A stretch of 64,000 nt of DNA from assembly GCF_014931605.1 (NCBI RefSeq), contig NZ_CP053382.1, positions 3,472,001 to 3,536,000 of the forward strand, written 5' to 3'. Below are positions 42,401-50,203 of the stretch, piece by piece. The notes under the pieces were generated by a model. It ran no database searches. It was given only the letters and a program-made list of their open reading frames with translations, and was not told the DNA's origin. Within the stretch, counting starts at the first letter, position 1. Each line of letters begins with the position of its first letter. Source of the stretch: Halomonas sp. MCCC 1A13316 (GTDB lineage: Bacteria > Pseudomonadota > Gammaproteobacteria > Pseudomonadales > Halomonadaceae). The position numbers and the translations under genes were made by a program.

Positions 42401-43897
42401 ATGAACATCCTCTTCGATGAAAGGCTCGACGGCCCGACCCCCGAGTTGGACCAGGCGGCCATCCGCGACACACTTCTTCAGGCCATTCCGGGCATGACCC
42501 TGCTGCATCGCGAGGAGGACATGCGCCCCTTCGAGTGCGACGGGCTCTCGGTTTACCGTACCCTGCCACTACTGGTAGCGCTGCCCGACTCGATGGCGCA
42601 GGTCGAACGGCTGCTCAAGGAGTGCCATCGACTCGGCGTGCCGGTGGTGACCCGCGGTGCCGGCACCGGGCTTTCCGCCGGCGCACTGCCGCTCACGCAC
42701 GGCGTGCTGCTGGTGATGTCACGCTTCTCGCGCATCCTCGAGATCGATGCCGAGGCGCGAACCGCCCGGGTTGAGCCCGGCGTGCGCAACCTGGCCATCT
42801 CCGAGGCAGCCTCGCCCTACGGGCTCTACTACGCCCCGGACCCCTCGTCGCAGATCGCCTGCTCGATCGGCGGTAACGTGGCCGAGAATGCTGGTGGCGT
42901 GCACTGCCTCAAGTACGGCCTGACCGTCCACAACGTGATCAAGGTGGAAGTCCTCACCATCGAAGGCGAGCATATGACGCTGGGCAGCGACGCCCTCGAC
43001 GCCCCCGGCTTCGACCTGCTGGCGCTGTTCAACGGCTCCGAGGGTATGCTCGGCGTGGTTACCGAAATCACCGTCAAGCTGTTGCCCAAGCCCGAGGTCG
43101 CCAAGGTGCTGATGGCCAGCTTCGATGACGTCGAGAAAGCCGGCAATGCCGTGGGCGCAATCATCGAGGCCGGCATCATCCCCGGCGGCCTGGAGATGAT
43201 GGACAAGCTCGCCATCATCGCCGCCGAGGATTTCATCGGTGCCGGCTACCCGGTTGATGCAGAGGCGATCCTGCTTTGCGAACTCGACGGTGTCGAGGCC
43301 GATGTCGACGACGATAGCGAGACCGTGCGTCGCGTGCTCGAAGATGCCGGTGCCACCGGCATTAAGCAGGCCCGCGACGACGCCGAGCGCGCCAGGTTCT
43401 GGGCCGGGCGCAAGAATGCCTTCCCCGCGGTGGGGCGCATGTCGCCCGACTACTACTGCATGGACGGCACCATTCCCCGCCGCGAGCTGGCCCGCGTACT
43501 GAAGGGCATCAGCGACCTCTCCGAGCGCTATGGGCTGAAGGTAGCCAACGTGTTCCATGCCGGCGACGGCAACATGCATCCGCTGATCCTGTTCGATGCC
43601 AACCGCGAAGGCGAGCTGGCCGTGGCCGAGGCGATGGGCGGCGAGATCCTGGAACTGTGTGTCCGGGTGGGCGGCTCCATCACTGGCGAACACGGCGTCG
43701 GCCGCGAGAAGATCAATCAGATGTGCGCCCAGTTCCGCCCCGACGAGCTGGCCACCTTCCGCGCCGCCAAGGCCGCCTTCGACCCCCGCGACCTGCTCAA
43801 CCCGGGCAAGAACATTCCCACCCCGGCGCGCTGCTCGGAGTTCCGAACCATCAAGAGTGCGACTGCCGACACCGCCCCCGGTGCACAGCAAGGCTGA
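42401..43897 (+). CDS. glcD: Glycolate oxidase subunit GlcD
   Basis: 498 residues. GlcD is the FAD subunit that, with GlcE and GlcF, oxidises glycolate (and D-lactate) to glyoxylate. The FAD pyrophosphate loop is VPVVTRGAGTGLSAGALPL near residue 85. Other marks are DPSSQIACSIGGNVAENAGGVHCLKYG near 147, NVFHAGDGNMHPLILFD near 385 and GSITGEHGVGREKI near 425. The ATG at 42401 has GAGGCG upstream; a GTG at 42389 is possible but poorer. First gene of glcDEF(G). Confidence 0.94.
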   Translation: MNILFDERLDGPTPELDQAAIRDTLLQAIPGMTLLHREEDMRPFECDGLSVYRTLPLLVALPDSMAQVERLLKECHRLGVPVVTRGAGTGLSAGALPLTHGVLLVMSRFSRILEIDAEARTARVEPGVRNLAISEAASPYGLYYAPDPSSQIACSIGGNVAENAGGVHCLKYGLTVHNVIKVEVLTIEGEHMTLGSDALDAPGFDLLALFNGSEGMLGVVTEITVKLLPKPEVAKVLMASFDDVEKAGNAVGAIIEAGIIPGGLEMMDKLAIIAAEDFIGAGYPVDAEAILLCELDGVEADVDDDSETVRRVLEDAGATGIKQARDDAERARFWAGRKNAFPAVGRMSPDYYCMDGTIPRRELARVLKGISDLSERYGLKVANVFHAGDGNMHPLILFDANREGELAVAEAMGGEILELCVRVGGSITGEHGVGREKINQMCAQFRPDELATFRAAKAAFDPRDLLNPGKNIPTPARCSEFRTIKSATADTAPGAQQG

Positions 43898-43907
43898 CGG
43901 AGTGACC

Positions 43908-44999
43908 ATGGCAACAGCAACGACTCCCCACGACCACGATGCCAGCGAAGCCCTTGCCGAGCGCATCCGACAGGCCAACGCCGACGGCACCCCGCTGCGC
44001 ATCGTCGGCGGCGACACTCGCTTTTTCTACGGCCGCGAGGTGAAAGGCGAAGAGCTCTACACTCATGAGCACTGCGGCATCAGCTTCTACGATCCGGTGG
44101 AGCTGGTGGTTTCGGTGCGCGCCGGCACGCCGCTGGCCGCGCTCGAGACGGCCCTTGCCGAGCACGGCCAGATGCTGCCCTTTGAGCCGCCCCGCTACGG
44201 TGAGGCAAGCACTGTGGGCGGGATGGTCGCCAGCGGCCTCTCCGGCCCGCGGCGGCCTTGGGCCGGCGCGGTGCGCGATTTCGTGCTGGGCACGCGAGTG
44301 ATCAATCACGAAGGCATCGAGCAGCGCTTCGGCGGCGAGGTGATGAAAAACGTGGCAGGTTATGACCTGTCGCGACTGATGGTCGGCGCGCAGGGCTCCT
44401 TGGGCCTGATTACCGAAGTCTCGTTCAAGGTGCTGCCGCTACCGGGCGCCGTGCAGAGCCTGCATCTGGAGCTGCCGCTCGAAGAGGCCCGCCTTCGCCT
44501 GGCCGAGTGGGGCCGCGAACCGCTGCCGATCAGCGCCGCCGCCTGGCTCGATGGCGCCCTGCATCTGCGTCTGGAAGGCGGCCCTAGCTCGGTGGCCGCC
44601 ACCCGCGCGCGCATCGGCGGCGACGAGCTCGACAATGTTTTCTGGACCGCCCTACGCGACCAGCAGATGCCTTACTTCCGCGCCGGCCAGGCGCCGCTGT
44701 GGCGACTCTCGCTGCCCCACCGTGCGCCGCCACTGGATCTTCCCGGTATCGACGAGCGGCTGTTGATTCACGACTGGGCCGGTGCCCAGCGCTGGTTGCG
44801 CGCCGAACTTGACGCCGAAACCGTGCGACAGGCCTGCCGCGACGCCGGCGGCCACGCCACCTGCTACGGCCCACGCCCGGCCGATGTGGAACCCTTCACA
44901 CCGTTGCCCGAGGTGTTGACGAAGTATCACCGTAACCTCAAGGCTCAGCTCGACCCCAAGGGAATTTTCAACCCCGGCCGGCTCTACGCGGCGTTCTGA
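43908..44999 (+). CDS. glcE: Glycolate oxidase subunit GlcE
   Basis: 363 residues, a second FAD-binding subunit shorter than GlcD. Marks are LRIVGGDTRFFYGREVKGEEL near residue 30, MLPFEPPRYGEASTVGGMVASGLSGPRRPWAGAVRDFVLG near 88-125 and MKNVAGYDLSRLMVGAQGSLGLITEVSFK near 145. The C-terminus KAQLDPKGIFNPGRLYAAF is usual. The start at 43908 is 10 bases after the glcD stop. The longer open frame is overlap with glcD in another frame. Confidence 0.93.
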   Translation: MATATTPHDHDASEALAERIRQANADGTPLRIVGGDTRFFYGREVKGEELYTHEHCGISFYDPVELVVSVRAGTPLAALETALAEHGQMLPFEPPRYGEASTVGGMVASGLSGPRRPWAGAVRDFVLGTRVINHEGIEQRFGGEVMKNVAGYDLSRLMVGAQGSLGLITEVSFKVLPLPGAVQSLHLELPLEEARLRLAEWGREPLPISAAAWLDGALHLRLEGGPSSVAATRARIGGDELDNVFWTALRDQQMPYFRAGQAPLWRLSLPHRAPPLDLPGIDERLLIHDWAGAQRWLRAELDAETVRQACRDAGGHATCYGPRPADVEPFTPLPEVLTKYHRNLKAQLDPKGIFNPGRLYAAF

Positions 45000-45018
45000 G
45001 ACGCACAGGATTTTCGAC

Positions 45019-46257
45019 ATGCAGACGCACTTCACCGAGGAAGCCCTCAAGCAGCCGCATATCCAGGAGGCCGACCGCGTCCTGCGCAGCTGCGTGCACT
45101 GCGGCTTCTGCAACGCCACCTGTCCCACCTACCAGCTGCTGGGTGACGAGCGCGACGGCCCACGCGGGCGCATCTACTTGATGAAGCAGATGCTGGAGAA
45201 CCCGGACGACGACGAGAACGTCACCGAGCAGACCCGCCTGCACCTGGACCGCTGCCTGACCTGCCGCAACTGCGAGACCACCTGTCCCTCCGGCGTGGAG
45301 TACCACAAGCTGCTCGACATTGGCCGCGCCGAGATCGAGCGCCGCGTACCGCGCAGCGCTGCCGACCGCGCCCAGCGCTTCGCCCTGCGCAAGGCGCTGG
45401 TGGAGCCCAAACGCTTCCAGGCGCTGCTCAAGCTGGGCCAGACCTTCCGCCCGCTGGTTCCGGGCAAGCTCAAGGACAAATTGCCACCCAAGCCGGTGGA
45501 CGCCGGCACGCGCCCCGACCACCAGCGCCACGCACGGCAGATGCTGGTACTCGAAGGCTGCGTGCAGCCGGGGCTGTCGCCCAACACCAATGCCGCCACG
45601 GCGCGTGTGCTCGACCGCCTGGGCATCGGCCTCACGCCGGCCAGCGAAGCCGGCTGCTGTGGAGCCGTCGACTTTCATCTCAACGCCCAGGACGACGGCC
45701 GCGCTCGGGCGCGGGCCAACATCGACGCCTGGTGGCCACACATCGAGGCCGGGGCCGAGGCGATCGTGCAGACCGCCAGCGGCTGCGGCGCCTTCGTCAA
45801 GGAGTATGACGAGATCCTCGCCGATGACCCGGCCTACGCCGAGAAGGCCAAGCGCGTGAGCGAATTGGCCAAGGATCTGGTCGAGGTGCTACGCGATGAA
45901 GACCTGCAAGACCTGAAGGTCGATGCAGGCCGTCGCCTCGCCTTCCACTGCCCTTGCACCCTGCAGCACGCCCAGAAACTCGGCGGCGCGGTGGAGGGTG
46001 TGCTGATCAAGCTCGGCTTTACCCTGACCCCGGTTCAGGATGCGCACCTCTGCTGCGGTTCGGCGGGCACCTACTCGATCACCCAGCCGGAGCTTGCCAC
46101 CCAGTTGCGCGACAACAAACTCAACGAGCTGGAGGCCGGTAATCCCGAGACGATCGTCACCGCCAACATCGGCTGCCAGACCCACCTCAACGGCGCGGGG
46201 CGCACGCCGGTCAGGCATTGGATTGAGATTGTCGACGAAGCCCTGGAGAAACACTGA
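45019..46257 (+). CDS. glcF: Glycolate oxidase iron-sulfur subunit GlcF
   Basis: 412 residues. Two [4Fe-4S] motifs are present, CVHCGFCNATCPTYQ near residue 31 and CLTCRNCETTCPSG near 82. Two CCG domains follow (SEAGCCGAVDFH near 213, HLCCGSAGTYSIT near 340). It passes electrons from GlcDE to the quinone pool. It begins 19 bases after glcE. The 182-base gap to the glcG remnant contains an imperfect inverted repeat. Confidence 0.94.
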   Translation: MQTHFTEEALKQPHIQEADRVLRSCVHCGFCNATCPTYQLLGDERDGPRGRIYLMKQMLENPDDDENVTEQTRLHLDRCLTCRNCETTCPSGVEYHKLLDIGRAEIERRVPRSAADRAQRFALRKALVEPKRFQALLKLGQTFRPLVPGKLKDKLPPKPVDAGTRPDHQRHARQMLVLEGCVQPGLSPNTNAATARVLDRLGIGLTPASEAGCCGAVDFHLNAQDDGRARARANIDAWWPHIEAGAEAIVQTASGCGAFVKEYDEILADDPAYAEKAKRVSELAKDLVEVLRDEDLQDLKVDAGRRLAFHCPCTLQHAQKLGGAVEGVLIKLGFTLTPVQDAHLCCGSAGTYSITQPELATQLRDNKLNELEAGNPETIVTANIGCQTHLNGAGRTPVRHWIEIVDEALEKH

Positions 46258-46278
46258 GTCGCTACTGCACTACGCATC

Positions 46279-46366
46279 TTGCGCGGGGCGGTACTGGTGC
46301 GCCAGCCCGGTCGGAATCCTCACATACTAAAGTATGCTTCGGTTCCTGCGTTCCAGCCTCGCGCAA
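46279..46366. repeat. Imperfect inverted repeat between glcF and glcG
   Basis: Outer arms TTGCGCGGGGC (46279-46289) and GCCTCGCGCAA (46356-46366) enclose a central CATACTAAAGTATG (46323-46336) with GGAATCCT and CGGTTCC flanks. The layout resembles dispersed intergenic elements of gammaproteobacteria, but no second copy is in this window. Confidence 0.5.
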
Positions 46367-46439
46367 CCTGCGTTCGTTCGTGACGCGCCTCAGCGCTTCT
46401 CAACCATCGAAAAGAAATTGTGAATAAGAGGAAGGAACC

Positions 46440-46842
46440 ATGAAGACCAAGCCCGTACTCACCCTGACCGACGTCAACGCCATCCTCGACGCCGCCCAGA
46501 AAGAAGCCGAAGCCAACGGTTGGGCGGTGACCATCGCCGTGGCCGACGACGGCGGCCACCTGCTCGGCCTGCGCCGCCTCGACGGGGCGGCACCGATGAC
46601 GCCGGACGTCGCCACGCAGAAGGCGCGCAGCGCCGCACTCGGCCGCAAGGAGACCCAGGTCTTCGAGGAGATGATCAACGGCGGCCGCAACGCTTTCCTC
46701 TTCCGCCCCGCTCTCTGGCCTGCTCAGCGGCGGTGTTCCCGTGCTGGTCGATGGCGAGGTCGCAGGTACCGTCGGTGTGTCGGGCGTCAAGCCCGACCAG
46801 GACGTACAAATCGCCAAGGCCGGCATCGTCGCCATCGGCTGA
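46440..46842 (+). pseudogene. glcG: glcG with a single-base frameshift
   Basis: The first 85 or so codons read as a GlcG/HbpS protein (TLTDVNAILDAAQKEAEANG, VTIAVADDGGHLLGLRRLDGA, INGGRNAFL). Near 46697-46702 the frame breaks. In the next frame the family C-terminus continues in full: APLSGLLSGGVPVLVDGE, then GTVGVSGVKPDQDVQIAKAG and a stop at 46840-46842. The total length is a multiple of three plus one, as expected from one inserted base in CTTTCCTCTTCCGCC. Ribosome site AGGAAGGAA precedes the ATG. Either the gene is inactive or there is a sequencing error. Confidence 0.85.
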
Positions 46843-46863
46843 ACTTTCCTGCCTGCCAGACAA

Positions 46864-46891
46864 ACGCCCCGCTGGCCTGGCAGCGGGGCGT
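46864..46891. terminator. Terminator between glcG and the BCCT gene
   Basis: ACGCCCCGCTG and CAGCGGGGCGT form an 11-bp stem with a 6-base loop between two convergent genes. ATTGCTT follows on the plus strand and TTTG on the minus strand. Confidence 0.8.
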
Positions 46892-46918
46892 ATTGCTTCT
46901 CACCTGGTCAGCGCTGGA

Positions 46919-48559
46919 TCAGGGAAGCTTGCGGCGCAGCTCGCCATTCAACGCCACGATGATGGAGTAGCACATCAACAGCATCACGATGGAGAACGGA
47001 ATCGCCGTCGCCGTCACCCCCGCCTGCAGTGCTGTCAGTCCCCCGCCAATCAGCAGCACGATGGCGACCAATCCCTCCACCGTAGCCCAGAACATCCGCT
47101 GTGGCCGTGGCGCATCGATCTTGCCGCCGGCAGTGATGGTATCGATCACCAGGGAGCCGGAATCCGATGAGGTGACGAAGAAGATCAGCGCCAGCATGAT
47201 GCCGAGGGTCGACATAAGCCCCGTCAACGGCAGCTCGTTGAGCATCCCGAACAGCGACAGCTCGGGACTGTAGCTATCGATCACGTACTCCTTGACCAGG
47301 CTGCCTGCGGGGTCGGCGTAGAGTTGATCCAGTGCAGTGGCACCGAAGACGCCCATCCAGATGAAGATGAACAGACTGGGAATCAACAATACGCAGGTCA
47401 CGAACTCCCGTACTGTGCGCCCACGCGACACCCGGGCGATGAACATACCGACAAACGGCGCCCAACTGATCCACCAGGCCCAGTAGAAGATCGTCCACGC
47501 CTGACGGTAGGCGTCGTCGTCACGACCGAAGGGGGCCGACAGCGGGACGAACTCCTTCACATAGGTAGCAAGGCCGGTCCAGAACCCGCCCAGGGCCACC
47601 AGGGTCGGGCCGGCGAACAGCACGAAGAAGAAGAACAGCACGGCCATGATCATGTTGATTTCAGAGAGCTTCTTCACGCCCCCCTCGAGCCCGCGCCAGA
47701 CCGATACCAGTGCCACCGCCGTCACCAGCACGATGATGACGACCTGGGCGGCGGTGCTGACCTCCAGCCCGAAGACGAAGTTCATCCCGGCGTTGGCCTG
47801 CTGCGCCCCTAGCCCGAGCGACGTCGCCAGGCCGAACAGGGTGGAAAACACTGCCAGTATGTCGATGACATGCCCCCACCAGCCCCATACGCGCTCGCCC
47901 AGGATCGGAAAGAACGCCGAGCGAATGGAGAACGGCAATCCCTTGTTATAGGTGAAGATGGCCAGTGCCAACGCCATGACCACGTAGACGGCCCAGCCGT
48001 GAATGCCCCAATGCAGGTAAGTGCCTGCAAGGCCCAAGGCCGTCGCTTCGGGCACGGCCGCGGGATTGAGCTCCCCATCGGCGCCGAACGGCGAGGCAAT
48101 GCCCAACGGCAGGGAGACGTTGGCATGGTAGACCGGCTCCAGCACTCCGAAGAACAGCAATCCGATGCCGATACCGGCGGCAAACAACATCGCAAACCAC
48201 GAGAGGTAGCCGTAATCCGGCCGAGCATCGGGTCCGCCCAGCCTGACCGAGCCATAGGGCAGGACGACGAGCGCGATACAGAACAGGATGAAGAAATCCA
48301 CCACCAGCATGAAATACCCATCGAGCGTCCCGGTGGCGAAGCCAACGATAGACTGGAAGATGCTCCCCGCCCTTTCCGGGAAAAGCAGAGTAAGCAGGAT
48401 GAAGACTCCCGATGCGAGTGCCGATACGACGAAGACCCGGTTGTGGATATCGAAACCGATGGGCCCCAACCGCCCTTCGATATTGTCTTGGCCAACGGTG
48501 TAGTCCGTTTGCATGTCGCTAGCCGCATGGTGCGGCTCCGGGTCACTCGAGTTGTTCAT
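46919..48559 (-). CDS. BCCT-family choline/betaine-type transporter
   Basis: 546 residues with twelve helices. The BCCT family carries quaternary ammonium compounds with Na+ or H+. The signature tryptophan-rich region is ISWAPFVGMFIARVSRGRTVREFV near residue 370, with AWTIFYWAWW just before. AAGIGIGLLFFGVLEPVYH near 130 is the glycine-rich helix 3, and HWGIHGWAVYVVMAL near 182 is also typical. The short C-terminal tail suggests transport for catabolism rather than osmosensing. AGGAG precedes the ATG. With betC and its LysR gene nearby, choline-O-sulfate or choline is a likely substrate. Confidence 0.9.
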   Translation of the reverse strand: MNNSSDPEPHHAASDMQTDYTVGQDNIEGRLGPIGFDIHNRVFVVSALASGVFILLTLLFPERAGSIFQSIVGFATGTLDGYFMLVVDFFILFCIALVVLPYGSVRLGGPDARPDYGYLSWFAMLFAAGIGIGLLFFGVLEPVYHANVSLPLGIASPFGADGELNPAAVPEATALGLAGTYLHWGIHGWAVYVVMALALAIFTYNKGLPFSIRSAFFPILGERVWGWWGHVIDILAVFSTLFGLATSLGLGAQQANAGMNFVFGLEVSTAAQVVIIVLVTAVALVSVWRGLEGGVKKLSEINMIMAVLFFFFVLFAGPTLVALGGFWTGLATYVKEFVPLSAPFGRDDDAYRQAWTIFYWAWWISWAPFVGMFIARVSRGRTVREFVTCVLLIPSLFIFIWMGVFGATALDQLYADPAGSLVKEYVIDSYSPELSLFGMLNELPLTGLMSTLGIMLALIFFVTSSDSGSLVIDTITAGGKIDAPRPQRMFWATVEGLVAIVLLIGGGLTALQAGVTATAIPFSIVMLLMCYSIIVALNGELRRKLP

Positions 48560-48743
48560 GGGTTACTCCTTTTATCAATATAAATAATGGCTTAGCTTTT
48601 CTCTTCAGCCTATATGAGCCAGGCCAACCATTCCACAGACATCCCTGTTGGTCCCATTCGACGAGAACATCGTCGTCTCTGTATGAAACGCAATGGCCAT
48701 CTATACTGACAGCGCCGGCCATTGCCCTGCACGCCACCATCCG

Positions 48744-48798
48744 TTCACGGCCAGTCAGACAATGGCAAGGCACCTGACAAAAGCATTCACGGCCAGTC
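48744..48798. repeat. Direct repeat before the small secreted protein gene
   Basis: TTCACGGCCAGTC occurs exactly at 48744-48756 and 48786-48798, 42 bases apart (about four helical turns), in the 284-base BCCT/small-protein divergent gap. It may be a paired activator site or chance. Nothing else is recognisable in the gap. Confidence 0.35.
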
Positions 48799-48843
48799 CG
48801 GGGAGGAGCTTGACAGGGCTGCGCCCCACGGGAGGAACCCAAA

Positions 48844-49095
48844 ATGATCAAAAAGTTATTTGCCGCACTCGTGTTGATGGCCTTCATGGCGCCTGCCTGG
48901 GCCAGCCAGTGCCCCATGCTCATGTCCGAGATCGATGACGCTTTAGAGGATGACGCCAAGGTTTCTCAGCTCAGCGAAGATGAGATCGCTCGCGTCAAGG
49001 AGTTACGCGATCAGGGCGAGCAGTACCACAACGACGGTGACCATGCCCAGTCCGAGGAGGCACTCAACGAGGCCAAGGAGATCCTTGGCGTCTAA
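48844..49095 (+). CDS. Small exported helical protein, unknown function
   Basis: 83 residues. MIKKLFAALVLMAFMAPAWA is a clear signal peptide with cleavage after AWA. The mature part of 63 residues is acidic, helical and has a single cysteine (SQCPMLMSEIDDAL). The repeat-like C-terminus GEQYHNDGDHAQSEEALNEAKEILGV could form a helical hairpin. GGAGGAA lies 8 bases before the ATG, and a hairpin follows the stop. I do not recognise the family. The lone gene sits between the BCCT carrier and the LysR regulator. Confidence 0.8.
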   Translation: MIKKLFAALVLMAFMAPAWASQCPMLMSEIDDALEDDAKVSQLSEDEIARVKELRDQGEQYHNDGDHAQSEEALNEAKEILGV

Positions 49096-49100
49096 GAAAC

Positions 49101-49128
49101 ATGCCGGGCGCGGGTTCACGCCCGGCAT
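49101..49128 (+). terminator. Hairpin after the small secreted protein gene
   Basis: ATGCCGGGCG and CGCCCGGCAT make a 10-bp stem with an 8-base loop, then CTCTTCC. It is placed between convergent genes. Confidence 0.65.
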
Positions 49129-49148
49129 CTCTTCCCGCCGGCTTGCTT

Positions 49149-50066
49149 TCAAGCTTCCTGCGCCTGAGCCGCGCACTCCAGCACCCACTCCTGCAGCGCC
49201 CGTTTTGCCTCGCCGGGAATGTCCGGGCGTGCATCGACCAGGCCATAGCCCCGCGGCGAACGCAGGCGCAGGTCTTGCAGGCCGACCAGCATCCCCTTCT
49301 CCAGCATGTCATCGACCAGGCCGCGCCACCCCATGCCGATGCCTTGCCCGGCAATCGCTGCCTGGATCAGCAGGGTGTAATTGTTGAAGGTCAGCTCCGA
49401 CGATTCGAGGTGAGTCATACCCCCCAACCGCTCGAAATAGCTCGGCCAATCCAGCCAACGCAGCCCCTGCTCGGCAGTCAGCGTCAGCAGCGGCGCCTTG
49501 CTGAGTGCCTCGAGATCCGAGATCGGTCCGTGCTGTTGCAGAAAGCCCGGGCTGCACACGGGAAAGACATCTTCACAGAACAGCAGCGGAACGCCGCTGG
49601 CAAGAATACGCTCATCGCAGAATACGATCGCCACGTCGACCTCCTGGGCCCGCCAGTCGAGTACGCCCTGGTTGGTGACGATGCGTACGTCGATATGCGG
49701 ATGACGTTCGCGGAAGCGCGGCAGTCGCGGCATCAGCCAATAAGCGGCGAACGAGAAGTCGGTCAGGATGTTCACGTGCGGATGGCGATGCTTGTGCTGG
49801 AGCCGTTCGATGGTGCGATCGATGGTGCCGAAGCCCTCCTGCACGCTGACGAACAGCGCATGTCCCGCCTCGGTCAACTTTACCCCCCGGTAGATGCGTT
49901 CGAACAGCACCAGGCCGAGCTGCTCTTCCAGGGCGCGCACCTGCTGGCTGACGGCGGACTGTGTCGAACGCAGTTCACGCGCCGCGGCGGTGAAGCTCAG
50001 GTGCCGGGCTGCCGCCTCGAACACTCGCAGGCCGTTGGGCGACCCAGACTTTGCTATCCACGACAT
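49149..50066 (-). CDS. LysR-family regulator of choline-sulfate use
   Basis: 305 residues. The N-terminal HTH is GLRVFEAAARHLSFTAAARELRSTQSAVSQQVRALEEQLGLVLFER (residues 12-57). The effector domain includes DFSFAAYWLMPRLPRFRERHP near 100 and QAAIAGQGIGMGWRGLVDDML near 240. Divergence from choline-sulfatase is the standard arrangement of the betC regulator. The ATG at 50066 is inside a 17-base inverted repeat, and the nearest GGGAGG is 14 bases upstream, longer than usual. An in-frame ATG at 50114 lacks a ribosome site. Confidence 0.87.
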   Translation of the reverse strand: MSWIAKSGSPNGLRVFEAAARHLSFTAAARELRSTQSAVSQQVRALEEQLGLVLFERIYRGVKLTEAGHALFVSVQEGFGTIDRTIERLQHKHRHPHVNILTDFSFAAYWLMPRLPRFRERHPHIDVRIVTNQGVLDWRAQEVDVAIVFCDERILASGVPLLFCEDVFPVCSPGFLQQHGPISDLEALSKAPLLTLTAEQGLRWLDWPSYFERLGGMTHLESSELTFNNYTLLIQAAIAGQGIGMGWRGLVDDMLEKGMLVGLQDLRLRSPRGYGLVDARPDIPGEAKRALQEWVLECAAQAQEA

Positions 50067-50080
50067 TAGTTTAACTAATG
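50064..50080. promoter_or_regulatory. Inverted repeat covering the LysR start codon
   Basis: CATTAGTT-T-AACTAATG has perfect 8-base arms. The left arm is the LysR initiation codon itself. It could be a LysR self-binding site or an RNA stem that hides the start. Confidence 0.5.
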
Positions 50081-50203
50081 CCTCCCATAAAAATTTAGCA
50101 AGTTTACAAGCCATGAGATTAGCAGGGAGACTGTCATAAGAGACAGCCCCGGTTGGCTCGAGCATGACAATCCAGTGCGCAGCGACAAGCAAGAGAGGCC
50201 CCC

